A DNA stretch of 52,746 nt, taken from the NCBI GenBank assembly GCA_012840085.1, contig DUMB01000061.1, positions 1 to 52,746 on the forward strand. Reading direction: 5' to 3'. Each line of letters begins with the position of its first letter. The stretch's first letter is position 1. Shown here piece by piece: positions 40,208-48,120 of this stretch. The notes beneath the pieces were generated by a model. That model saw only the letters and a list, made by a program, of their open reading frames with translations. It was not told where the DNA came from and ran no database searches. A program made the translations under genes and the position numbers. Origin of the DNA: Clostridiaceae bacterium (GTDB lineage: Bacteria; Bacillota; Clostridia; Acetivibrionales; DUMB01).

Positions 40208-40536
40208 AAGTTAATGAACTTGCACAAAAACTTGATATGAAAATCTTAACAGGAAATGAAACTCTTTTTAAAGATATAACAGGTGTCTACGTATGCGATC
40301 TTTTAAGCTGGGTAATGTCTCATGCAGAAAAGGGAAATGCATGGATTACAATTCACACTCACTTGAACATAGTGGCAGTAGCCCTGCTGACAGAGGTATC
40401 ATGTGTTATAATACCTGAAAATTTAGCTGTTGAAGAAAATACCATAAAGAAAGCAGAAGAAGAAGGTATTGTAATTTTGAGTTCATCGTTAAGTGCATAT
40501 GAGCTCTGCTACAGGATACACGAGCTTTTAGCCTGA
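40204..40536 (+). CDS. DRTGG-domain protein 2
   Basis: The 110-residue protein is a short DRTGG-type paralogue of the one at 38078: MKVNELAQKLDMKIL opening, VYVCDLLSWVMSHAEKGNAW, then ALLTEVSCVIIPENL and GIVILSSSLSAYEL. It overlaps the hydrogenase-like gene by four bases (ATGA) and so is translated with it. It may bind a ligand and act with the ATPase or hydrogenase-like partner. Confidence 0.75.
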   Translation: MKVNELAQKLDMKILTGNETLFKDITGVYVCDLLSWVMSHAEKGNAWITIHTHLNIVAVALLTEVSCVIIPENLAVEENTIKKAEEEGIVILSSSLSAYELCYRIHELLA

Positions 40537-40569
40537 TATATCGGGCTAATCTTGATATATCGGGCTAAT
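40534..40569 (+). repeat. 17-bp direct repeat after DRTGG gene 2
   Basis: tgatatatcgggctaat occurs at 40534-40550 and again at 40553-40569. The first copy overlaps the stop codon region of the DRTGG gene. Each repeat contributes to a weak agcctgatatatcgggct dyad. The purpose is unclear. Confidence 0.75.
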
Positions 40570-40610
40570 AAAGATTAATTATTTTTTCATACAAGAGATG
40601 GGTGATTTTA

Positions 40611-41324
40611 TTGAGAGCAGCAATAGATCTTCACATTCATTCTGCATTATCACCTTGTGCCGACAACAGCATGACACCGAATAATATTGTAAACATGGCA
40701 CATTTAAAAGGACTTGATGTCATAGCCGTTACAGACCACAATTCTGCAGAAAATGCTCAGGCTGTATTGAAATGCGCAAAAAAGGCCGGTATGGTAGCTG
40801 TTGCCGGGATGGAAATAGAGACCATGGAGGAGATTCATGTAGTATGCCTTTTCCCCGGCATTGAAGAAGCCATGCACGTTCAAAGAATTGTATATGATTC
40901 TCTGCCCCCTTTAAAAAACAGAGTGGATATTTTCGGTGAACAGTTGATAATGAATGAGAATGACGAAATTATCGGGGATGTAGACAGGCTGCTTCTTACG
41001 GCTACAAACCTAAGTGTCGAAGATATATTCCGGATTATGAAAGAAGTTGACGGTGTAGCTTTGCCTGCACATGCAGACAGGGAAGCCTACGGCATAATTG
41101 CAAGGCTTGGGGGTATTCCGGATTACCTGGATATTAAATATCTTGAAATATCAAGCACGTGCAATCAATCTCAATTTGAGAGACAGACTAGAATAAATGG
41201 AAAATATAGTCTTGTGAGGTCTTCTGATGCCCATTCCCTGGGTTCTATCCTCGAGAGAGAAAGTTTTCTGGAGATGGATGAAGTAAGTGTAAAAGGACTT
41301 TTGGATGTATTAAGAGGAAGATAA
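40611..41324 (+). CDS. PHP-domain metal-dependent phosphoesterase
   Basis: The product of about 237 residues has the PHP motifs: DLHIHSALSPCAD at the N-terminus, AVTDHNSAENAQAV near residue 40, AGMEIETMEEIHVVCLFP near 66, LPAHADREAYG near 150 and RSSDAHSLGS near 204. These His/Asp clusters bind a trinuclear metal site that cleaves phosphoesters, as in the phosphoesterase group close to 3',5'-nucleotide phosphatases. The substrate is unknown. The start is TTG 40611, with atgggtga upstream. It ends the sensor-type operon and may remove a phosphorylated signal. Confidence 0.85.
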   Translation: MRAAIDLHIHSALSPCADNSMTPNNIVNMAHLKGLDVIAVTDHNSAENAQAVLKCAKKAGMVAVAGMEIETMEEIHVVCLFPGIEEAMHVQRIVYDSLPPLKNRVDIFGEQLIMNENDEIIGDVDRLLLTATNLSVEDIFRIMKEVDGVALPAHADREAYGIIARLGGIPDYLDIKYLEISSTCNQSQFERQTRINGKYSLVRSSDAHSLGSILERESFLEMDEVSVKGLLDVLRGR

Positions 41325-41419
41325 CAATTTTGTATACAATGTACTTATTTATCTTTATAAAATCCCACAGTTTTGGCTTTTCCGAGAGTTGATAATACAA
41401 AAAGATTGTTAAAAAATTA

Positions 41420-41448
41420 TTGAATATATGCTGATAGTTTGATATAAT
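41420..41448 (+). promoter_or_regulatory. Probable promoter of the hydrogenase operon
   Basis: TTGAAT (41420-41425), a 17-base spacer, TATAAT (41443-41448). A 107-base leader to the first gene contains gttaataacttaac, a candidate dyad (41460-41473). The position suggests the structural operon is transcribed separately from the sensor-type genes upstream. Confidence 0.65.
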
Positions 41449-41555
41449 TATTATGAATTGTTAATAACTTAACATTATATGTTTTAAAAAATTATAGCAT
41501 AATTGAAAATTTTATCCAACAAAGGGTTAATTATTTAACAAGGAGGGTTTTGTAT

Positions 41556-42053
41556 ATGGGTGAGCAGGGCTGCTGCTGCTGTGGTGGCGTAGATGAAAGA
41601 GAAAAGAAGTTACAGGAAATTATTGAGAAATACAAAAATACAAAAGGTGCTTTAATTCCTGTACTTCATGAGGCCCAGGAAATTTACGGATATTTGCCGA
41701 TGAGTGTTCAGAAGAAAATAGCTGAAGGACTTAATGTATCTTTAGAGGAGGTCTATGGTGTTGTAACCTTCTATACTCAGTTTTCATTAAATCCAAAAGG
41801 AAAATATCAGATACAAGTTTGCCTGGGAACTGCATGTTATGTAAAAGGTGCAAACCAAATACTTGAGAAATTGCAGGAAAAGTTGGGTATTCATGTAGGA
41901 GAATGTACCGAAGACGGACTGTTTTCGCTTGATGGATGCAGATGCATAGGTGCTTGTGGACTTGCTCCTGTAATCATGATAAATGATGAGGTTTATGGCA
42001 GACTTGTACCTGATCAGATAGAAGGCATCCTTGATAAGTACAGAAAAGGATAA
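41556..42053 (+). CDS. hydC: NuoE-like [2Fe-2S] subunit of the NADH-linked hydrogenase
   Basis: The 165-residue protein has the thioredoxin-fold 2Fe-2S pattern of NuoE/HydC: VCLGTACYVKGANQIL and CRCIGACGLAPV carry the four ligand Cys (spacing C-x4-C ... C-x3-C). The helical N-terminal region (TKGALIPVLHEAQEIYGYLP, VYGVVTFYTQFSLNPKG) is family-typical. An unusual tetra-Cys run, GEQGCCCCGG, stands at residues 2-11. As the gamma subunit of a HydABC-type complex it relays electrons between the NADH module and the catalytic subunit. ATG 41556 follows aaggagggt. First gene of the operon. Confidence 0.9.
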   Translation: MGEQGCCCCGGVDEREKKLQEIIEKYKNTKGALIPVLHEAQEIYGYLPMSVQKKIAEGLNVSLEEVYGVVTFYTQFSLNPKGKYQIQVCLGTACYVKGANQILEKLQEKLGIHVGECTEDGLFSLDGCRCIGACGLAPVIMINDEVYGRLVPDQIEGILDKYRKG

Positions 42054-42082
42054 GACAGTACTATCAGGAGGCTACGATAAGA

Positions 42083-42649
42083 TTGAAGGATATATCTCTG
42101 CATTTGCTTGACATAATTAGAAATTCTACAGCTGCCGGTGCACGCAATATAAAAGTGCAAATATTAGCTGACATCAATGAGGACGAACTGAGAATTATCA
42201 TTGAAGATGACGGAATAGGAATGGACAATGAGTTGTTGGAAAGGGTGACTAATCCTTTTACAACAACAAGAACAACTAGAAAAATAGGAATGGGAATCCC
42301 TCTCCTGAAAGCATCTGCTGAAATGTCTTCAGGTGAACTCAAAATTGATTCAGTTAAAGGAAAAGGAACAGTTGTGTGTGCAACATTTAAAATATCGCAC
42401 ATCGACCGCCCGCCTTTAGGGGATATTGCAAGTACTATGACAGGTCTTATCGCAGCTGAACCGGAAATTGAATTTATACTGAATCTCAATAGCGATAATG
42501 GAAGCTTCAAGTTTGACACAACAGAGATCAAAGAAAAGCTAGGTGGTGTTCCCATTAATGAAATTGAAGTTGTTTACTGGATTAGAGAGTTTATTGAAGA
42601 GGGGATAAAGTCAATATTTGGAGGTGTTTTGGATGAAATCGATAGCTGA
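42083..42649 (+). CDS. Stand-alone GHKL (histidine-kinase-like) ATPase in the hydrogenase operon
   Basis: The 188-residue protein has the ATP lid motifs DIIRNSTAAGARNI (N box), IEDDGIGMDNELLERV (G1) and KIGMGIPLLKASAEM (G2), plus a C-terminal extension of about 80 residues that is not part of the ATPase fold. It lacks a dimerisation/His-phosphotransfer domain and any sensor region. Genes of this type occur between the NuoE and ferredoxin-like genes in other clostridial hydrogenase operons. The role is unknown; assembly or regulation are candidates. The start is TTG 42083 after aggaggct, and it overlaps the next gene. Confidence 0.85.
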   Translation: MKDISLHLLDIIRNSTAAGARNIKVQILADINEDELRIIIEDDGIGMDNELLERVTNPFTTTRTTRKIGMGIPLLKASAEMSSGELKIDSVKGKGTVVCATFKISHIDRPPLGDIASTMTGLIAAEPEIEFILNLNSDNGSFKFDTTEIKEKLGGVPINEIEVVYWIREFIEEGIKSIFGGVLDEIDS

Positions 42650-43007
42650 GTTGGAAGAAATAAGAAAGAGGACGTTAGAACAGATTGGCCTGAGAGAAAA
42701 CAATGAAAAAATGAGAATAGTTGTAGGTATGGCTACATGCGGAATAGCAGCAGGTGCAAGACCAGTTATGAATACATTCCTTGAAGAATTGAAAAAAAGA
42801 AATATAAACAATGTCAGTGTTACCATGACAGGCTGCATAGGAATATGCAGGCTGGAGCCCATAGTAGAAGTTATTGAACCTGATGGAAGCAAGGTAACAT
42901 ATGTAAAAATGAATCCTGAAAAAGCTGCTCGTGTTGTAGCAGAGCATATAGTCAATGGCAGAGTGTGTATTGATTATACTATTGGAGCTGAAGAGAAAAA
43001 TAAGTAA
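42633..43007 (+). CDS. Thioredoxin-like [2Fe-2S] ferredoxin
   Basis: The product of about 124 residues is a small 2Fe-2S protein: VVGMATCGIAAGARPVMNTF (first Cys near residue 36) and VTMTGCIGICRLEPIVEVI (Cys pair near 71), then VTYVKMNPEKAARVVAEHI. It matches the N-terminal NuoE-like domain found fused in hydrogenase beta subunits. It is a free-standing electron carrier or a subunit of the hydrogenase. ATG 42633 is chosen because ggaggtg lies 8 bases upstream; it overlaps the ATPase gene by 17 bases. Confidence 0.85.
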   Translation: MKSIAELEEIRKRTLEQIGLRENNEKMRIVVGMATCGIAAGARPVMNTFLEELKKRNINNVSVTMTGCIGICRLEPIVEVIEPDGSKVTYVKMNPEKAARVVAEHIVNGRVCIDYTIGAEEKNK

Positions 43008-43021
43008 GGGGGGTAACATTG

Positions 43022-44818
43022 ATGGAAATATATAGAGCGCATGTTCTTGTTTGTACAGGTACTGGCTGTACATCATCACAATCACCTAAAATTATCGAAG
43101 AATTTGAAAAGTATCTGAAAGCAAACAAACTTGATAATGAAGTAAAGATAGTAAAGACAGGATGTTTCGGACTTTGTGCAGAGGGTCCTATTGTTGTAAT
43201 ATATCCTGAAGGTGCTATGTATACAATGGTCAAGCCGGAGGATGTTAAGGAAATTGTTGAAGAACATCTTCTCAAAGGCAGACTTGTTAAGAGACTTCTG
43301 GCAGGTAACAAGGAATTGAAAGATTCCGTTAAGCCTATAGAACAAGTTGAATTTTTCAAGAAGCAAAAGAGGGTTGCACTTAGATTATGCGGTGTAATCA
43401 ATCCTGAAAGTATTGACGAGTATATAGCATTTGACGGATACAAGGCGCTTGCAAAGGTTTTGACTGAAATGAAACCTGAGGAAGTTATAGATGAAATTAA
43501 GAGGTCAGGTTTAAGAGGAAGAGGTGGCGGAGGATTCCCAACCGGTATAAAGTGGGAGTTCGCTGCAAGAAGTCAGGATACAGAAAAATATGTTTGCTGT
43601 AATGCCGACGAGGGTGACCCGGGCGCATTCATGGACAGAAGCATACTCGAGGGAGACCCTCATTCAGTGCTTGAAGCAATGACTATTGCAGGTTATGCTA
43701 TAGGGGCAAGCCAGGGTTATGTTTATGTAAGGGCCGAGTATCCTATAGCTGTAAAAAGATTGAATATCGCTATACAACAGGCTAAAGAGTATGGATTACT
43801 CGGTAAAAACATTTTTGGAACAGATTTCAGTTTTGACATTGAATTAAGGCTTGGTGCCGGCGCATTTGTATGCGGTGAGGAAACTGCTCTTATGACTTCT
43901 ATAGAAGGTCACAGGGGAGAACCAAGACCAAGGCCGCCTTTCCCTGCAGTGAAGGGCTTGTTTGGCAAACCTACATTATTGAACAATGTTGAAACTTATG
44001 CAAATATACCAACAATAATTCGTAATGGTGCTGAATGGTTCGCAAGCATAGGAACTGAAAAGAGCAAAGGTACCAAAGTTTTTGCAATGGGCGGTAAAAT
44101 TAACAATACAGGACTTTTGGAAATTCCTATGGGAACCACTCTCAGAGAGGTTATTTACGATATAGGTGGAGGAATACCAAACGGCAAGAAGTTCAAAGCT
44201 GCTCAGACAGGTGGACCTTCAGGCGGATGTATTCCGGCAAGCAAGATCGATACACCAATTGAATACGATACATTGGTTGAGCTGGGTTCCATGATGGGTT
44301 CAGGCGGACTCATTATAATGGATGAAGACAACTGTATGGTTGATATAGCAAAATTCTTCCTGGAATTCACTGTTGATGAGTCCTGCGGTAAATGTCCTCC
44401 ATGCCGTATAGGAACAAAGAGAATGCTTGAAATCCTTGAAAGAATAACCGGCGGCAAGGGTGAAGAAGGAGACGTAGAAAAGCTTGAAATACTTGCGAAA
44501 AACATCAAGGCATCAGCACTTTGCGGTCTGGGACAAACAGCTCCAAACCCTGTATTAAGCACTCTCAGATATTTCAGAGATGAATACGAAGCGCATGTAA
44601 GAGATAAGAAATGCCCGGCTGGAGTATGTAAGTCAATGCTTAACTATATAGTTGATGAACAGCGTTGTAAGTGCTGCGGTATATGTGCAAGGAACTGCCC
44701 GGTTAACTGTATAAGTGGTCAGAAGGGTGTACCGTACAAGATTGACCAGGAAAAATGTATTAAGTGCGGTACTTGTTTGGAAAAATGCCCGTTCAAGGCA
44801 ATATTCAAAAATGCCTAA
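43022..44818 (+). CDS. hydB: NuoF-like flavin/Fe-S subunit of the NADH-linked hydrogenase
   Basis: The 598-residue protein has an N-terminal thioredoxin-like 2Fe-2S domain (VCTGTGCTSSQSPKI, CFGLCAEGPIVVIYPEGA), the NADH/FMN module (GLRGRGGGGFPTGIKWEFAA near residue 160, CNADEGDPGAFMDRS), a 4Fe-4S site (ESCGKCPPCRIGTKRM near 455) and two C-terminal ferredoxin clusters (CKCCGICARNCPVNC and CIKCGTCLEKCP). This is the beta subunit of trimeric HydABC-type enzymes, which oxidise NADH together with reduced ferredoxin to make H2, or the reverse. ATG 43022 follows aaggggggt. A 19-base gap precedes hydA. Confidence 0.93.
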   Translation: MEIYRAHVLVCTGTGCTSSQSPKIIEEFEKYLKANKLDNEVKIVKTGCFGLCAEGPIVVIYPEGAMYTMVKPEDVKEIVEEHLLKGRLVKRLLAGNKELKDSVKPIEQVEFFKKQKRVALRLCGVINPESIDEYIAFDGYKALAKVLTEMKPEEVIDEIKRSGLRGRGGGGFPTGIKWEFAARSQDTEKYVCCNADEGDPGAFMDRSILEGDPHSVLEAMTIAGYAIGASQGYVYVRAEYPIAVKRLNIAIQQAKEYGLLGKNIFGTDFSFDIELRLGAGAFVCGEETALMTSIEGHRGEPRPRPPFPAVKGLFGKPTLLNNVETYANIPTIIRNGAEWFASIGTEKSKGTKVFAMGGKINNTGLLEIPMGTTLREVIYDIGGGIPNGKKFKAAQTGGPSGGCIPASKIDTPIEYDTLVELGSMMGSGGLIIMDEDNCMVDIAKFFLEFTVDESCGKCPPCRIGTKRMLEILERITGGKGEEGDVEKLEILAKNIKASALCGLGQTAPNPVLSTLRYFRDEYEAHVRDKKCPAGVCKSMLNYIVDEQRCKCCGICARNCPVNCISGQKGVPYKIDQEKCIKCGTCLEKCPFKAIFKNA

Positions 44819-44837
44819 TGGAAGGAGAGTGTGAAAT

Positions 44838-46592
44838 ATGGAAATGGTAAATATTATTATAGATGACAGGAAATTACAGGTTCCCAAACACTATACTATA
44901 CTGGAGGCTGCTAGAGAAGCTAATATTGCAATACCTACACTTTGCTTCCTAAAGGATATTAATGAGATAGGCGCATGCAGAATGTGCGTAGTAGAAGTAA
45001 AGGGAGCTAGAAGTCTTCAGGCTGCTTGTGTATACCCTGTATCTGAAGGACTTGTTATAAATACAAAAAGTCCTGCTGTTAGAGAGGCAAGGAAGGTAAC
45101 TCTTGAACTTATCCTTTCAAATCATGACAGAAACTGCCTCACCTGTGTAAGAAGCAGAAACTGTGAGCTCCAGAAGCTTGCTGAAGAATTGAATGTTAAA
45201 GAAATAAGATTTGATGGAGACCAGAAGAAACTTCCTGTTGATGATTTTTCACCTTCAATAGTAAGAGATCCTAATAAATGTGTTCTTTGCAGACGTTGCG
45301 TAAGCATGTGCAAGAATGTACAGGGAGTTTCCGTTATAGGAACTAATGAAAGAGGATTTAGAACAGTAGTATCACCGGCATTTGAAATGTCACTGAATGA
45401 TGTACCTTGTACCATGTGCGGTCAGTGTATAACAGTTTGTCCTGTAGGTGCACTGAAGGAAAAAGATGATACAGATAAGGTATGGGATGCACTGTCCAAT
45501 CCTGATTTGTATGTTGTAGTACAGACTGCTCCTGCAGTAAGGGTTGCTCTTGGTGAAGAATTTGGCATGCCGGTTGGATCAAGGGTTACAAGCAATATGA
45601 TTGCAGCATTAAGACGTCTTGGCTTTAAAAAGGTATTTGACACAGACACTGCTGCAGACCTTACAATAATGGAAGAGGGCACTGAGCTTATTGAAAGGAT
45701 CAAGAATGGCGGAAAACTACCGCTTATAACTTCCTGCAGCCCAGGTTGGATAAAATTCTGCGAACATTATTATCCGGAATTTATTGATAATCTTTCAAGC
45801 TGCAAATCACCTCACCAGATGTTCGGTGCTATTTTGAAATCTTACTATGCTGAAAAGATGGGCATTGATCCATCCAAGATATTTGTAGTTTCAATTATGC
45901 CATGTACTGCCAAGAAATTTGAAGCTCAAAGACCGGAACTTTCATCAACAGGTTATCCGGATGTAGATGTAGTACTGACAACAAGAGAACTTGCAAGAAT
46001 GATAAGAGAAGCAGGAATAGACTTTACAGAGTTGCCTGAAAGACATTTTGATGATCCTATGGGTGAAGCATCCGGTGCCGGCGTAATATTCGGAGCAACA
46101 GGTGGAGTTATGGAAGCTGCTCTCAGAACTGTAGCTGAAGTATTGAGCGGTAAATCCATTGATGATATAGAATACACTGAGGTAAGAGGAGTAGAGGGCA
46201 TTAAGGAAGCAGAAATCAAGCTGGAAGGCCTGACTCTTAGGGCTGCAGTAGCACACGGCCTTGGCAACGCAAGGAAACTGCTGGACAAAATAAAGGCAGG
46301 CGAAGCTGAGTATCACTTTGTAGAAATAATGGCTTGCCCGGGTGGTTGTGTAACAGGTGGCGGACAGCCAATACAGCCTTCCGAGGTAAGAAGCTGGATA
46401 GACTTAAGAAAAGAAAGAGCTGCGGCAATTTACGAAGAGGACAGAGATATGCCTATAAGGAAGTCTCATGAAAATCCTGCGGTAAAAATGCTGTATGATG
46501 AATATTTCGGCAAGCCGGGAAGCCATAAGGCACATGAGCTTCTGCATACACATTATGCTCCAAGAGAAAAATATCCTGTTGAGAAAAAATAA
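44838..46592 (+). CDS. hydA: Catalytic [FeFe] hydrogenase subunit
   Basis: The 584-residue protein carries an N-terminal plant-type 2Fe-2S domain (TLCFLKDINEIGACRMCVVE), the His/3-Cys 4Fe-4S site (HDRNCLTCVRSRNC), two ferredoxin clusters (CVLCRRCVSMCK, CTMCGQCITVCP), and the H-cluster domain: L1 TSCSPGW (residues 298-304), L2 MPCTAKK (354-360), L3 EIMACPGGC (496-504). L1 has Ser where many enzymes have the second Cys (TSCCPGW). The C-terminal KMLYDEYFGKPGSHKAHELL motif is the usual small-subunit-like end. It produces H2 from protons and is the last gene of the operon. ATG 44838 follows aaggagagt. Confidence 0.95.
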   Translation: MEMVNIIIDDRKLQVPKHYTILEAAREANIAIPTLCFLKDINEIGACRMCVVEVKGARSLQAACVYPVSEGLVINTKSPAVREARKVTLELILSNHDRNCLTCVRSRNCELQKLAEELNVKEIRFDGDQKKLPVDDFSPSIVRDPNKCVLCRRCVSMCKNVQGVSVIGTNERGFRTVVSPAFEMSLNDVPCTMCGQCITVCPVGALKEKDDTDKVWDALSNPDLYVVVQTAPAVRVALGEEFGMPVGSRVTSNMIAALRRLGFKKVFDTDTAADLTIMEEGTELIERIKNGGKLPLITSCSPGWIKFCEHYYPEFIDNLSSCKSPHQMFGAILKSYYAEKMGIDPSKIFVVSIMPCTAKKFEAQRPELSSTGYPDVDVVLTTRELARMIREAGIDFTELPERHFDDPMGEASGAGVIFGATGGVMEAALRTVAEVLSGKSIDDIEYTEVRGVEGIKEAEIKLEGLTLRAAVAHGLGNARKLLDKIKAGEAEYHFVEIMACPGGCVTGGGQPIQPSEVRSWIDLRKERAAAIYEEDRDMPIRKSHENPAVKMLYDEYFGKPGSHKAHELLHTHYAPREKYPVEKK

Positions 46593-46616
46593 TAAGTAAG
46601 ATAAATAAAAAATATT

Positions 46617-46664
46617 GAATCATCCAGATGAAAGATTTATGAATCATCCAGATGAAAGATTTAT
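46617..46664. repeat. Perfect 24-bp tandem direct repeat after hydA
   Basis: gaatcatccagatgaaagat with ttat (24 bases) is repeated exactly at 46617-46640 and 46641-46664. It lies between the hydA stop and its terminator, so it is transcribed but untranslated. Confidence 0.9.
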
Positions 46665-46671
46665 AAAATGT

Positions 46672-46704
46672 AAACAAGCCAGGTTATAAATACCTGGCTT
46701 GTTT
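46672..46704 (+). terminator. Terminator of the hydrogenase operon
   Basis: A perfect 13-bp stem, aaacaagccaggt (46672-46684) / acctggcttgttt (46692-46704), with a 7-nt loop. The stem's 3' arm ends in TTT, giving a weak U-tract. Confidence 0.8.
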
Positions 46705-46988
46705 AAACATTATATTAAGCTTAATATAAGGCTAAGAATAAATAGCATAGTAAATTTAAATTTATGGCATGGTAAACTTAAATATACAGCATAGTGAGAA
46801 CTTAAATATTTAGCAAGTTTTTCTTTTTCCAGTTTAATGAGCATTAATTTAGAGCTTAATGCACATTAAATATATAGCAGACTTAATATGTAATGAACTT
46901 GGCATGTATCGTACTTGGGCTTAATATGTATTGTACTTAGATTTATATGTATAGTGTACCAGGACTTAATCTGTTGTAGTGGATATTG
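46705..46988. other. AT-rich spacer with loose short repeats
   Basis: Contains repeats of the kind gcata-gtaaacttaaat (about 46745-46815) and, further on, cttaatatgta (about 46885-46950). No ORF, RNA or mobile element recognised. It separates two convergent transcripts. Confidence 0.5.
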
Positions 46989-47807
46989 CTATATGAGAAC
47001 TTCTCTTCCTGTTTTATCACGATAAAACATTATATAGAATATGGTAAGTATAAATGTTGATGCTGCTGATACCAGGCTGCTGATGACAGGTCCTAATACC
47101 GGTATCCATCCTACTATGAGGCCGATAATTCCTCCGGCGATTGCTGTAACTATAATTACAAGCAGAATGATTCCAAGCAGACTTCCGAAATTAGCCCAGG
47201 CAATTTGTATAGATCTCTTAAATGCCTGCATAAGGTCCATATCGTCTACTACCATCACAGAAAACCAGAGACTTAGAAGCACATAGGCAACTACACCGAC
47301 TGCGAAGAAAACAATAAAAGCGAGCACAATAAGCATAATACCAAACCACTTAAGAACTGCTGTCAGCAAACCTAAAATAATGAATACTACAATTGCAATT
47401 ATTCCCAGTACTGCTGAAACTGCAAGGCCGCCAACCCAGTAAAGAAGGTATTTTACAAAGTTTTGCTTAAGAGCCGGCAGAAAATCATTGAGGTCTCCTG
47501 TTCCTGTCTGCAATGTTTTGTTGATCATACCGTAGGTTGATGGATATGCGATAAAGCCAAGAATAAATGATAGTATTGTTGCGCCCATTGCAGAGACAAA
47601 GAATGAAGATATTGTACCTATAATTACTGCAGGGTCACTGAGGTAATCATAGTTGCCAAAAAGGGGAAAGGAGTCAAGTATGTATTTAAGCGATGCAGTT
47701 GGCCCCGAGCTTCCTACAAGTGCAGGAATGGCATAAAGCGCAACCAGGGGTAAGGCAAGAAGATAATACCTGCCAGCAAATTTGAATGCTTTTTCAAGAC
47801 TATTCAT
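46989..47807 (-). CDS. Polytopic membrane protein of unknown function
   Basis: The 272-residue protein has about six membrane segments: residues about 14-32, 62-90, 112-140, 143-180, 205-230 and 236-262. A WFSVMVVDDMDLMQAFKRSI element lies between helices 4 and 5, as seen in DUF4013/YciC-like membrane proteins where conserved polar residues precede an A-F-x-x-S. The Gly-rich C-terminal helix (GLIVGWIPVLGPVISSLVSA) is typical. I cannot assign a function. ATG 47807 follows ggaggaaag. It is monocistronic and converges with the hydrogenase operon. Confidence 0.7.
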   Translation of the reverse strand: MNSLEKAFKFAGRYYLLALPLVALYAIPALVGSSGPTASLKYILDSFPLFGNYDYLSDPAVIIGTISSFFVSAMGATILSFILGFIAYPSTYGMINKTLQTGTGDLNDFLPALKQNFVKYLLYWVGGLAVSAVLGIIAIVVFIILGLLTAVLKWFGIMLIVLAFIVFFAVGVVAYVLLSLWFSVMVVDDMDLMQAFKRSIQIAWANFGSLLGIILLVIIVTAIAGGIIGLIVGWIPVLGPVISSLVSAASTFILTIFYIMFYRDKTGREVLI

Positions 47808-48120
47808 TGATGCTTTCCTCCCGTGGATATAATAATATTTGAATATACTTATACATATTCTGCATATCGTAAAAAATTCCTTCTAATGTTAAGTTTTGCA
47901 TCATAAATATTAAAATTATATTGAAATCAATGTAATTTTGAGGCATAGAGTTGAGTTGCAGAGATATTATTATTTCCTGGTAAACAAATAAGAAATGAGT
48001 TAAACATTAATTAAATGAATTATTATACAAATATCTATTTTATTATTTTACTGGAAATGATATCATGTAAAGGGCTAAGTGTTATTAAAACTGATATATT
48101 AAGCAAGGGAGTGAAATAAC
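47808..48120. other. Divergent intergenic region, no gene seen
   Basis: About 310 AT-rich bases between the divergent membrane-protein and ABC-transporter genes. It must contain both promoters; I find no consensus pair that I can defend and no repeat or RNA signature. Confidence 0.4.

Noticed and set aside
39484..40227. A 247-codon - strand ORF across the hydrogenase-like gene
   Set aside because: It is antisense to a well-supported gene with clear Fe-S motifs, has a Ser/Ile-rich composition typical of antisense shadows, and no ribosome site.
43082..46428. Many - strand ORFs across hydB and hydA
   Set aside because: All are antisense shadows of Fe-S proteins with unmistakable motifs.
46705..46988. 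A CRISPR-like array in the spacer after hydA
   Set aside because: The repeats are short, imperfect and irregularly spaced, without unique spacers of constant length; no cas gene is near.
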